Assembly: GCF_963576675.1 (NCBI RefSeq)
Contig: NC_088911.1
Coordinates: forward strand, 76,413,256-76,477,255
Direction: 5' to 3'
From: Euphorbia lathyris
Taxonomy: Eukaryota; Streptophyta; Magnoliopsida; Malpighiales; Euphorbiaceae
Length of the DNA: 64,000 bases
Position 1 is the first letter of the stretch; each line of letters starts with the position of its first letter. Of the stretch, positions 12,338-23,304 are shown piece by piece. The notes under the pieces are model-generated. The model did not search any database and was not told where the DNA came from. It saw only the letters and a list, made by a program, of their open reading frames with translations. The translations under genes and the position numbers were made by a program.

Positions 12338-13001
12338 TTAGATTCAATTTTTTTACAGCTGCAACTGATAGTCATAAAAGACATATCAAAATGCACTATC
12401 CATTTTCTAGAATCTATTTCTTCACCTTGAACCTCATATATGCGAACAACTCCATTACATGAAATCTCAGTTGAATCAGTAACCATAACTTGCAAAAAGT
12501 TTTTCTCAAAATGTTTGAATACTTCACACGTGTAAACAGTTGCAACATGATTCAATAAACCACTAGTTTTAAGAAGACGTGTAGGCATACCTTGTTTACA
12601 ACGAAAATCTTCTTCATACTCAGAAGCACGCCAACGAGCAACAATTTCCTCAAATTCATGAACAAATTTACTAACTGAAGTTGTCTTATTTCCAATTGTA
12701 TTCAATACTCTATTGGTAACTTCACTCCTCTGAGATGATAATATTCCCGCAGAAAAAACATCTTTGTTTAAACCCTTACACCATTTTTGACGAATACTAT
12801 ATAATTTGTTCAACCATGTATGAGTTCTGACTTCTTCAAATGATTCACAAATTTTAGTCCACACATCATCAAATTCCTCTCCAGATTCACATCTATGTAA
12901 CATCTTATAAAACAAATATCGAAAGTCTTTGTTAGAATTGAGACTACCTAAGCGAGATGGAGCATTTTATGATATATGCCATATACACAAACGATGACGT
13001 G

Positions 13002-13722
13002 TGTAACATCCCCAAAACCCTAACATATGAGTCTTCCCACATTCATATATGTTTTCATGATTTAATACATACATTTTAGATTCATCTCATTGTTAGTAGA
13101 AGTTTTGTATGCATAATGCGATTACCGTGCGATTAGTAGACGATTAGTGTATCGTTAAGATGTAACGATTGGTTAATTGAGTTAGGACTTAAATGAATGA
13201 ATGAATGGATTCATATGTCCTAAATTGATTAAGTTACACTTTAGGAGGGCTGAATTTGAGGTTTGTGAGCAAGCACGAGGTGTCACCCCAATATTAAGAC
13301 AAAATACACCTCTTCATTTGCCAAATGATGTGCACAACTCATTCTTTATCTATTCCAGCCACAATTTCGACCAAAACTTCAGCAAAACCTTCCTTGTTCA
13401 TACCCTAAACCTATCCAAAGAAAACTCTTCCAATTTCTTCCATTTTCGAGTCAAACAAGTCAAGTTAGGAAGCATACTAGGTGATAGACACGAGTTGAAG
13501 GTTAGTATGTTGTTTTAGCTTGTTTTCTATGAGTTTGAGATTCTGAAATACCTAGGTATGATCATAGGATTTGTTGTGGATGAGTTGTGATGGAGTTTTT
13601 TGAGTTTTGGTGTTGTTTAAAGTGGTTATAGGCTGTCCAAAAGTTTATATGATTGAGAATTGAAAGCATGTCTATAACTGATATTGTGTGAGATATCATG
13701 TGATCCAAGTGAGGGGGTTACA
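13002..13722 (+). mobile_element. Solo LTR (721 bp), gypsy type, in MULE transposase
   Basis: Starts TGTAACATCCCC and ends GGGGGTTACA, with perfect flanking 5-bp duplications ACGTG (12997-13001 and 13723-13727). The TGTAACATCCC start is common in plant Ty3/gypsy LTRs. It splits the transposase exon just after the second catalytic aspartate region. No internal retroelement sequence is present, so it is a solo LTR and younger than the MULE. Confidence 0.9.
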
Positions 13723-16249
13723 ACGTGTCTCTGGGAAGACTACAGATATGACATTTGACATTGCTTGATCTTGATCAGTGAATATGGTTTGTGGTGCCTT
13801 ATTCCCCATTGACTCGAGAAACGATTCGAACAACCATATAAAAGATGATGTTGTCTCATCTAATAAAAAAGCACAACCAAACATGACATTTTTCCTATGA
13901 TGATTAACACCCACAAAAGGAGCACAAACTAAGTTGTATTTATTTGTGCGATATGTGGTGTCAAACACAACAACATCGCCAAAGCACTCATAATCGATCC
14001 TAGATCTACCATCTCTCCAAGAGAAATTAGTCATCCTACTCTCTTGATCAACTTGAATTGTATAGAAAAACATATCATCTTGAGTTTGACATTGCTTGAA
14101 ATGATTAACAAGACTTTGTGAATCCCCAGCTTCAATCAATGACATCTTTTTCTGATGAACATAATTATAGCAATCTCTTTTTGTAAATCCCAAATGCTCA
14201 TGTCCTCCAGCTTCTTTAGACAGATAAGAGAATGTGTCTATTGTTCTTAGACCTGCATTTAGTAAATATTAAATATGAATTTTTAATCCCTATTGTGATA
14301 AAAATAAATAAAAATAATTATATAACACAATTATTGACTTCTTACCTGCATCTACCATTGAATCAACAACATTAATTTTTGAAGAGGTAAGCTTCCTATT
14401 CGATCGCAACATGTGAACTTCTGAATGCAATTAATGCAAGCTCATGATTGTGAGCAGAAATAAAATTTGTCACTATCCATTTACCATCTTCAATTGAAAA
14501 GCGAATCATTGCTCTACATCCAGTTCTTGTTTCTAGAGTTTGGCGTTGCTTTGTTGAAAAGTCTTTATCATACATTTTACCTTCTTTTGAGCAACAATAT
14601 TCTCTATGTCGTATGTTTCCATCAGCATCATGTCTTTTTCTAGATTTTCTAATACTAAATCCAATTCGTATTGCATAACTGTTATACAAATTGTATGCTT
14701 CTTCTTCTCCATTTACGGTAGTTCCCATAAGATTATCCACTTCATTAACCTGATTTTCCTCACTTAAATTTATTGTAGTTTCAATTGATTCTTCCATGTC
14801 TCCTATAACGAATGAATAGAAAAACATATAATTTTAGAATGTATAAAAAATTGTGTTAAGGAGCCGGATCAAAATCAATATATATTATAGACTTTCATAA
14901 AAAATAATAATTTATAAATCATCATAACAATTATTGTTTCAAGCAGAATATATAATATAGAATATTCAATAATCATGTCTAATGTATATAATTAGTCTGC
15001 AATATACAATTAATATATGAATAATGAATAATCATGATATATTTAATCAATTTCTAAAGCTATTTAATAAATTGGGTTCAAATTTTATACAAAAAAATTA
15101 AAAAAATAAAGAACATCAAAAATCGAACATGAACAAAAATAACAAAATAAAGAACATCAAAAGAAATAGACAAAATTGATATAATAATATTGAAAAGTTC
15201 AATGTTGAAGGAACTTACTTGATTCCTGTGTAATTATGGCAGACAAATGCCAATAAAGGAAGAATAGCAATTAATTATTGGAGTGCTAATCGAGAGAGGC
15301 GGTTGGTGTTAATAGATTAATGATTAGGTTTCCTATGCACATAAAGAGGCGGGACAAAAAAGAGTTATTTTTCTAATTAACTGCACTTTCTTTTACATGA
15401 ATAATAAAAGGCCTCTTGACAGCTGTTTTAATTTGATTGGGCCAGGCATACCACATCATCTATCCTAGTGGTATGCCGGGCACATTATAAATTTTCTCCC
15501 CTTCTACACATATGTTCTTGACATCCTGAAGTTCGATTTAGCCTTTTGATTCACTTGATTCCGTGTATGTAATCACTCATACGGTTCCCCCGAAGTTGAA
15601 GGTCAAATCTGCTCCATTGTTACCTACCATAAGTCAGAAATTGCCAAGATCAATTCCGCTCGTGCCAATCAACCGCGGTGTTCCGAGAACCTCGAACCGA
15701 CACCAAAATTCAACGTCCAGCCGAGATAGCTATTGTGGTTCCGAGTTTGTCGTTGAATTCCAAATTATTATTATTATTTGCATTTCAATTCTTTGTATTT
15801 GATTTGCTTTTTCAATTCAATTGAATTAGCTATATGTTTAGTATAGAAAAATTTTCAATTGTAATTAATTTCATTTTTTATGCTTATTTTGAACACATGT
15901 ATTTAAACCTTGATTTATATCAATAAAATACCAATTTTTCTAAAATCTCTGTCAATTTCGCACTTTAATTTCCTTTATTTTTTCGTCTTTAATTTACCCG
16001 CATTAGCTTAAATAAAAATAATTTATCTCGCAAAGTTTCTATAAAGGTGCGAGAGACCCAAGATGGACTTTTTCAATCCTTGCGTCCCTCGCCAGTCGCC
16101 TCGTTTAGATTTCAAGTTTTGGCGCGCAAATTCCATAAACTTAACCGTCTTTAATAATTGAGAAATAATCTTCTCTGGCACGCCCGCACACTAACCACAC
16201 GTGACAAAGTTGAAAATTAGTGTTACTCGCAAAATATCGCTAACAGAGT

Positions 16250-16490
16250 GTTTAATTCAAATTTCGGAATTAGAATCAAAATCGAAATTGGACAAAATAA
16301 AATTTCTTATTTCTAGTATCAATGACATTTCTGTCAGATTTATAGGTCGTTCTGCGAATGGAATGACTCATACTTTAGTTAGATCTTCTTATTCCTTATC
16401 AAAACTTATGAAATGAGTACTGTCGGATTAGATTTTATTTTACATTCCTTATATGTTTGATTCTGTTTATTGTTTTTTTTTTAAAAATCA
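16250..16490 (+). mobile_element. 3' end fragment of a LINE (RNase H tail)
   Basis: A short plus-strand frame ending at 16416 encodes the end of a LINE RNase H domain: about 35 residues leading into V-R-F-I-G-R-S-A-N-G-M-T-H-T-L, matching the R-R-x-A-N-G-x-x-H motif seen in the other LINEs of the window. The upstream part is absent; the family A LTR begins immediately before. The 3' flank to about 16490 is T-rich untranslated sequence. Confidence 0.6.
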
Positions 16491-16804
16491 ATTACAAAAA
16501 TATTTCATAAATAAAATTAATATATAAATAAACATATTATATTATAGTATATATAAATTATATAAAAGATCATTGCATTATCATACTATAGTATTGTATT
16601 ATATATTATATTATATTATAATATATCTTAGCATCATTATATCTATCTACAGAGAGAGAGGGGATAGATACTATTTTTATTATTTTTACGGTGTACGAAA
16701 CGGTTGTAAAACGTGGGTTCTTTCTTTCCTTTTCTTTTTTTTAATTAAATCGAATGAGAATCATATTTGATTAAAATGGAATAATGGGGAATGGTTAATT
16801 CATA

Positions 16805-17519
16805 TAGGGTCCGTTTGGTATGCCGTAATGCAATGTAATGTAATCGAGATCTTAATGTAATTAAAGTTGTAATGTAATGGAATAGAATAGTGATTCTATT
16901 ACCATGTTTGGTTGACAATTATGATGTAACCATTACAATATTTATATTTTCCTAATTAAATGCAATCATAAAATTTTATTTACATAATTAAAATCAACGA
17001 AAAATGTGAAAAATGTGAAAAATCGAATCGAAATCAAATACAAAATTAGATTAACCAAAATCAATAAATTAGTATATAGTTTTTAGCTTTTTCATATATT
17101 TTTACATTTTTCTCGCTTCTTTAATTTCCATTTTCAATATTTTTCACCGTTTTTCTATTTTCTCATTTCTCCGGTTTTTCATTTTTTTTCATTTTTCGCA
17201 TTTTTTCCGATTTTCGGTTTTTCATTTTTTTTTTCATTTTTCTCGTTTTCAATTTTCACGTTTTTCTACTTTTTGCGTTTTTTTTACAAGAATGAGAGGT
17301 GAGATTTGAGAAATGAGAGGTTAGATGACAATGTAATGAGAATTCAAGTCATTTTTCCTATGTAATGGGGATTACAAGGTTTCTTCAACAAAATTTAACT
17401 CAATGTTTTCTCATTCCATTACAATGAAATTGTAACATGCAACCAAACATGGTAATGAGCCTTCAATGTAATGGTCATTCCATTACGAAGGTCATTACAT
17501 CTTACAAAACGGCACCATA
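16805..17519. mobile_element. MITE with TAGGGTCCGTTTGG-type ends
   Basis: The left end TAGGGTCCGTTTGGTATGCC and the reverse complement of the right end TATGGTGCCGTTTTGTAAG form imperfect inverted repeats. Both subterminal zones are rich in TGTAATG / CATTACA words, and the phrase ACCATGTTTGGTTG occurs in inverted orientation near both ends. The interior (17090-17280) is a T-rich TTTTTC repeat. A 16-bp word AATGAGAATCATATTT flanks it in inverted orientation (about 16753 and 17530). I could not identify a target duplication, so superfamily (hAT or PIF/Harbinger) is left open. No coding capacity. Confidence 0.6.
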
Positions 17520-17702
17520 GTAGAATAAATATGATTCTCATTCATATATTAAAACTATACTAAAACTTTCATAAATTAATACTCAATAAATTAATAATCT
17601 CTTTAAAATAATAATTTCTTCTGATCTCAACTTGAGTCAGTTCAAAAAATGATCAATTTTAATAAATTAATAATATAATAATTTTTTGAAACAACCCTTT
17701 AT

Positions 17703-20700
17703 TTTATTTTTTGGTAAGAAAGGAAAGGAAAAAACAAAACCAACAAAAAACCTACACCGGGATCAGTCTAGGAAGGCTGACTCCAATCCTATCCTCTAGG
17801 AGAGAAGGCAAAAGAAAAGAAGGAGGAACAGATAGGGTAGAAACACCTAACATTCTCCCATGCCCAGCAGCTGCTAAGCGATCCGCCACGCGGTTTTGCT
17901 CCCTAAAAATATGGGAGAAATTAAGATACTCAAAGGCAGGACGAAGCCTCAAAATAGCTTTGATGAGATTCTGGCTCTTCAGACAAACAGCCTGGCTATC
18001 TGAAATCCTGTTAATAGCCTCCAGATTATCAGATTCCACCGAGAGCTTTTTAACACTCATGCGAATGGCGAGTTTAATACCTGACAAGATACCCCAGAGC
18101 TCCGCAAAAAAGGAGGAGCCCGTCCCCAAGTTATGGGTAAACCCCGCCATCCAATTGCCACCAACATCCCGAATAACTCCTCCAGCAGCAATTCTGCCAT
18201 TGCTAAGGCAGGAGCCATCAGTATTCAACTTAGCAAACCCTTCTCTAGGCTTACTCCAGCCAACTAGCAGGATCTCTTTATCCGGGGAGGGGCGAACAAG
18301 GGAATCTCTTTCAAAGCTTTTAGTAATAACAAAGAGCTTCTTCGAGAAGAAAACCAGTAAATCAGGAATAAGGACAGCCTTACCCGCAAATAATTCTTCA
18401 TCCTCCACTTCCAGATTTGGTGACAAGTAATAGCAAAGAGGATGGCACCGTGCTCCATGTTGGCCAGCAAGTTCCCCTTGGCTCCTTGAGAGAACCAGTC
18501 CCCTTCAGAAAAGGCCACGAAGGAAGGGAGGATGTGATGAAGGAGGATCCCTTCCCAGATCTTCTTACTATTTGGGCAATCCCTCAAGGCATGGCACAAG
18601 GTTTCCACATTGCCTCTGCATCTACTACAGGCACTAGACTCAGTCAAGTGCCTTCTGTGCCTATCCGCATTCGTAAGGAGCCTGTCTTTGATACCCAGCC
18701 AAAGGAAGCTCCTGATACGGTAAGGGATCTTGAGGGACCATATGGACTTCCAAATCTCCAAGGGAGGATCAACCCTATTAGGGGTAAAAGCTTCATAGGC
18801 CGATTTACAAGAATAAATACCATTATTCGTCAAGGCCCAACAATGTCTATCCTTATCCTCCTCTTGATTGCTAATCTTCACTCCTCTAATATTAAGAAGG
18901 GTCTCCAGACTAAAGAAAGAGTCGAACTTTGACCAGATCCAGTCTCCCTCCGAGTCCACCACATCAGCAATTTTCCAGGAAAGGAGATCAGCCGACGGAG
19001 GGGCATTACACACATCAATCAGCGGTTTATCACCAATCCAGGTGTCATACCAGAAGCTAATAGATCTACCATTACCCACCTCCAGGCCAATCCCCGTACA
19101 GAATTCAGCAAACACGGCACTGAGCCCTTTCCAGAGGAAGGAACAGCTAACAACCCTCTCCTTCGGGCCACCAAAGATTCTATCTTTCCGATACTTCCCG
19201 CACAAGAGACGGACCCAAAGGGAGGAGGGGCATTGCCACATTCTCCAAAGAAGTTTCATTAACAGGACTTTATTATTGTCCTTTGCCTGCCTAATACCAA
19301 GACCCCCCCTGTTTTTAGGCTGGCAAGCTTCCTTCCACGGGACCAGGTGAACCTTTCTCCCATCTCCAGACTCACCCCACAGGAAACGCCGATTTATCTT
19401 ATCCAGGTCACTAAGGACAGGCTCAGGAAGCTTACAGGCCTGCATGATGTGGTTTGGAGCAGCGCAGTTAACTGACTGGATCAAGGTAAGGCGACCTGCA
19501 AGGGAAAGAGAATTAGCTTTCCAGCTAGCACACAAACCATTAGTTTTGTCCAAAATATCCTTGAAAGAGGCTTTGGAAACCCTGTCACTGTGAAGAGGAA
19601 CCCCAAGATACTTCCCCAAAGAGTTCGTCAGAGGTATGCCAGAGAGCTCACTCAGTCTTCTGCACAAGCTATTGTCCATATTTTTGGAACAAAGCATACG
19701 GGACTTTTGGATGTTAACCTTCTGGCCAGAAGCCTCGCAAAAACAATCAAGGATATCCATAACTGTTTTAATTTGCTCCTCATTACCATCAACGAAAAGC
19801 ATGACGTCATCAGCAAAGAGTAAATGGGTAATAGGGGGGCAATGTCTGTTGATAGAAACAGGGTGGAGAGTCCCTTTGCACACCGCCTCTTGGATCAGGT
19901 GAGACAGTCTTTCCATGGCAATAACAAAGAGGAAGGGACTCATAGGATCTCCTTGACGAATTCCTCTAGAGGGAGAAAACTCATCCGACATGTCCCCATT
20001 GATCATGACCTGGAAAACAGGAGAGGAGATACACTTCTCAATCAAAATCCTCCAGTTCTCCGGGATGCCAGCTTTGGCTAAACTATCCAGAAGAAAGCTC
20101 TAGTTCAATCTATCATAGGCTTTCTCCAGATCCAGTTTGAGGGCCACAATCCCTTTCTTACCTTTCTTAATCTTCATAGAATGGACAACCTCCTGGGCAA
20201 TAACAACGTTATCCATCAATTGTCTACCAGGAACAAAGCTCCCTTGGTTCTGGCTAATTATATCCGGAAGGATCTTCCGGATTCTATTAGCCACAATCTT
20301 AGTAATAGCTTTATACAAAACATTACAAAGACTGATGGGTCTCATCTGGAGGAAGGAGGAAGGCTTAACAACCTTAGGAATCAAGACAATGAGGGTTTTA
20401 TTAACCGACCTGATATCGTTAGAGCCACCAAAAACACCTAACACAAAACTGTATATGCCCTCCTTAACAGTATCCCAGTGTTTATGATAGAAACTAGCGG
20501 GGATACCATCAATCCCAGGAGCCTTAGTGGACCCTATGCTAGAGAAGGCCAGATCAATCTCTTTAAGGTCAATAGGATGGAAAGCATCTTTAATAGCCTC
20601 CTCCCCTAAACGAGGAAAGGAAATACCAGAGTGGGCACTCTCCAAGTCCACAGCTTCCTCTCTAAACAGGTCCTTGTAGAAATCAAGGGCTGAGCGACGA

Positions 20701-21815
20701 ATGTCTTCCTCCTCAAAAATCCACTCGCCACTAGCATCAATCATATTCCTCTGTCTCCTAATGATCGTAGAGAGATGAAAAAACCTGGTATTCCGATCCC
20801 CGTCTTGAATCCAGGCCTTCCTAGACTTCTGGAACCAAAGAAGCTCTTCCTGTCTAAGCACAACTTCCAACTCGTTCTGGAGAGCTCTAAGGTGACCATT
20901 TAAGCTATGGTCGAAACGAGCCTCCAAGCAACACTGAACGCCTTCCATCCTCCTCAAGAGTTTATTCTTCCTCCTGATAATATGGCCAAAGATGTCTTTA
21001 TTCCAAACAACCACCTTCCTTTTGAATTCCTCAGCAGCGAGGAGAACATCAGAGTGGGGATGCCAATTGGTTTTCACGAAATTCCTAAAGTCGGGATGAG
21101 AATCCCAAGCCACAAGATATCTAAAGGGTCTGTTACCTTTCAGCCGGTTACCTTTGACCAAATTAATGAGGATAGGGCAATGGTCAGAGTGACGGAAGGG
21201 GAGATTCAGCACCTTAACCTCAGGAAACCTACAGATAGCCGCAACATTAGCATACACCTTATCCAACCTCACAAACAAGCTATTTCTTTTCCAGGTAAAT
21301 TTGTGGCCAGCAGCACCCAGGTCTGAAAGCCCACATAGATCCATACTACGCTTGTGGTTAAGGCACCGGTTCACATAATGATTACCCCCTCCTCTCTGAT
21401 CACTTAAAAGGGCAATATCATTAAAATCCCCGGCCACCAACTAAGCCTCCACCATGTTAGAGCTAATAGAATGAAGGATCTCCCACAACCTTGTACGATT
21501 AGAAAGAACAGGATCGGCATAAACAAAGGTAACAAAGAAATGTTTATTACCAGGGTAGCACACCTTACTATGAATGAACTGACAGTCCATACTAACAATA
21601 TCAATATTAACAAGACCTGGCTTCCAAAAGAGCCAAATCCCCCCAGCCCGGCCAGTAGCCTCCGATCTGACACAATTCCAATTCTTAAACTTTCTAACCA
21701 CCTCGTCTGCTTTGGCTCCACTGACCTTGGTCTCTAGAAGAACAAAACAGGAGGGGTTAAACTGTTTAATAAGATCATTAACATGAATGCGGGTTGCCTT
21801 GCTCGCCGCACCTCT
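17703..21815 (-). mobile_element. L1-like LINE, nearly complete ORF2, minus strand
   Basis: The element is bounded by a perfect 14-bp duplication AAACAACCCTTTAT (17689-17702 and 21816-21829). On the minus strand it encodes an APE-type endonuclease (21815 to about 21000; L-L-E-T-K near the start, A-G-D-F-N-D at 21437, S-D-H-C-P near 21180), reverse transcriptase (about 20500-19100; F-V-P-G-R-Q, L-D-L-E-K-A-Y-D, R-G-I-R-Q-G-D-P, L-L-F-A-D-D), a Cys/His zinc tail (about 18700-18560) and RNase H (18240-17760; N-T-D-G-S motif, final R-E-Q-N-R-V-A-D). Truncation removes ORF1 and only the first few residues of ORF2. Two in-frame TAG codons stand where the family has tryptophan (21441-21443 and 20100-20102), and a frameshift lies near 18400. 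It is closely related to 46986-61820. Confidence 0.93.
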
Positions 21816-22019
21816 AAACAACCCTTTATAAATATATTGTTTTATTATCTCTATAAATTAATAATTTCTCAAATACATATGTCAATATATACTTGGGATA
21901 ATTTAGCACAATATGACTTCATAGTACTTTATTTTTTCTTGAAATTTAAATCTAGTTAAATTTCATCTCTAACTATTCCAAATATGATATGGTAAGTAAT
22001 AAACATTTGGATATCACAA

Positions 22020-22420
22020 GTGGTTCTAAAGGCTCATGGCCTACTTTTGGACCGGCCCATCTAAAGCCCCCAAAAGGTGTTTTAAAGAAATAGGGCTTCG
22101 GACCTCAGATGCGTGCTAAAGCCATTTGGAGAGGGAGTTTAGATTCCGGACCAATACGACGATGACACGTGTATCTAGGCCTAAGCTCAAATGTTTATAA
22201 ATAGGAGGTTAATTCAATGAGAAATGTACTCAATTCTATACACTCAAACTTGTTGTTTATTCTCCAAGCTTGGTATTCCCATACTAACTTAGGCATCAGA
22301 GAGGGTTCGCCGGATTCTGACCCCCTGTCTAACTGTGTTTTGTTTTACAAGTCTTGAAGTGCTACATTCTGATATTCCGATATCAAAATGTATTCAAAAG
22401 TTCTGGTGTACCTTTGTCAA
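22020..22420 (+). repeat. LTR-like fragment with TATA box
   Basis: The stretch contains a TATA-like TTTATAAATAGG (about 22194), followed by a CACTCAAACTTG leader and GGCATCAGAGAGGG, which resembles R/U5 sequence of plant gypsy LTRs. No ends or target duplication were found. It lies in the right arm of the Emigrant-like element, so it may be a separate insertion or a mis-assignment. Confidence 0.3.
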
Positions 22421-22689
22421 ATTATAACAAAAATTTGTAAAGAGTGGTCGATGCAATAATTACTTCCTTTCTTGTGACTGGTTCCAAAGGTACCGAATCA
22501 TCCTTAACTTCATCCTCAATTGAATTTTGCATGACACTCTCCACAATTTCTTCTAAACTTTGGACTTGTGAGCATTCATTGTTTTCACCTCTATAAATTA
22601 ATAATTATTAATTTATTGATTAATTAATATCTCTATAAATTAATAAAATTTCATGGTCCAAACATTATTAATTTATAGAGGTTTTACTG

Positions 22690-23177
22690 TAGTACTGTTT
22701 CCACGCGTTGCGCGGGATAATCAATTATTTATATAGAAATCGAAAATTGTAATATTTTTTTAAGTACATATTATTGAATATAATTATATTAATATTTTAT
22801 GTTAAAATGATTTCAAGTTCAAAGTGTTAGGGTTCAGATTAAAAATGTTTATGGTGTTTGAAGAAAATTCTTCAACTCAAAATTCAATTTTTATTTTCAA
22901 ATAAAGCCTATGGCTAATCTATTTTCCTCAAACTCAAATAAAGCTTATATCTGATTTTTATTTAATCTGATCTAGAAAAAAATTATTTAGAGAGAGAAAT
23001 AGATCAATAAATGGGAGAGAAAACTAGAATGGAAGAGAGAGTATATGAATGAAAATGAGAGATAAGGTTGAAATGTAAATAATACATTGTTTAAAGGTTA
23101 ATGTAGTAGTTTTAGGTTAATTAATCTATGGTAGGTCCCCTTTTAAAAAAAATCGTTTGAGCAGTTACTTACTTGAG
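22690..23177. other. AT-rich intergenic, no gene seen
   Basis: It contains a CACGCGTTGCGCGGG word at about 22700 and a purine-rich GAGAGAGAAATAGATC region near 22990. Nothing recognisable is encoded. Confidence 0.3.
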
Positions 23178-23304
23178 AATCAGGGCCGCCCTTGGGCTAT
23201 GAAATGAGGGGCGCCCGCCCAAAGCCCATAATATTAAAGGGCCCAAAAAAATTATTTTAGATTGTATATATATAAAACTCAGATGCATAAGTAACATAAA
23301 AAAA

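Larger units (their letters stand above)
10476..14797 (-). pseudogene. FAR1/FHY3-like MULE transposase, broken
   Basis: Start ATG at 14797-14795 (D-M-E-E-S context). Exon 1 runs to a donor at 14346/14345 and encodes the FAR1 DNA-binding zinc domain, including Y-C-C-S-K-E-G, R-T-G-C-R-A and a terminal H-N-H-E. The next exon starts at 14252 and holds the MULE catalytic domain with F-D-T-T-Y and F-T-D-Q-D-Q. A SWIM-type C-x-C...C-C-H zinc motif spans 12350 to 11610. Smaller C-terminal exons (about 11591-11150, 11060-10982, 10890-10752, 10679-10583) lead to a last exon ending in TAG at 10476-10478. Lesions: a frameshift near 14430, a TAA near 12970, a TAA in the C-terminal tail, a solo LTR (13002-13722) and a foldback element (11627-12337). 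In intact elements this protein catalyses excision and insertion. Confidence 0.82.
17560..22689. mobile_element. Emigrant-like element split by a LINE
   Basis: The right end GAGGTTTTACTG followed by TA (22690-22691), with upstream ATTAATTTATA, matches from memory the terminal repeat of the Emigrant MITE family (CAGTAAAACCTCTATAAATT, TA target). The proposed left end, CTAAAACTTTCATAAATTAA at 17560 preceded by TA, is a degenerate partner. Copies of CTCTATAAATTAATAA recur at 21849, 22589 and 22632. The LINE at 17703-21815 lies inside. The right end is well supported; the left end and the claim that everything between is one element are uncertain. Confidence 0.45.

Noticed and set aside
18417..19350. 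Plus-strand frames opposite LINE reverse transcriptase
   Set aside because: They are antisense shadows of a clear LINE ORF2 on the minus strand.
22700..22716. CACGCGTTGCGCGGG as a Helitron terminus
   Set aside because: No adjacent TC start, no CTRR with a 3' hairpin in the right place, and no partner end.
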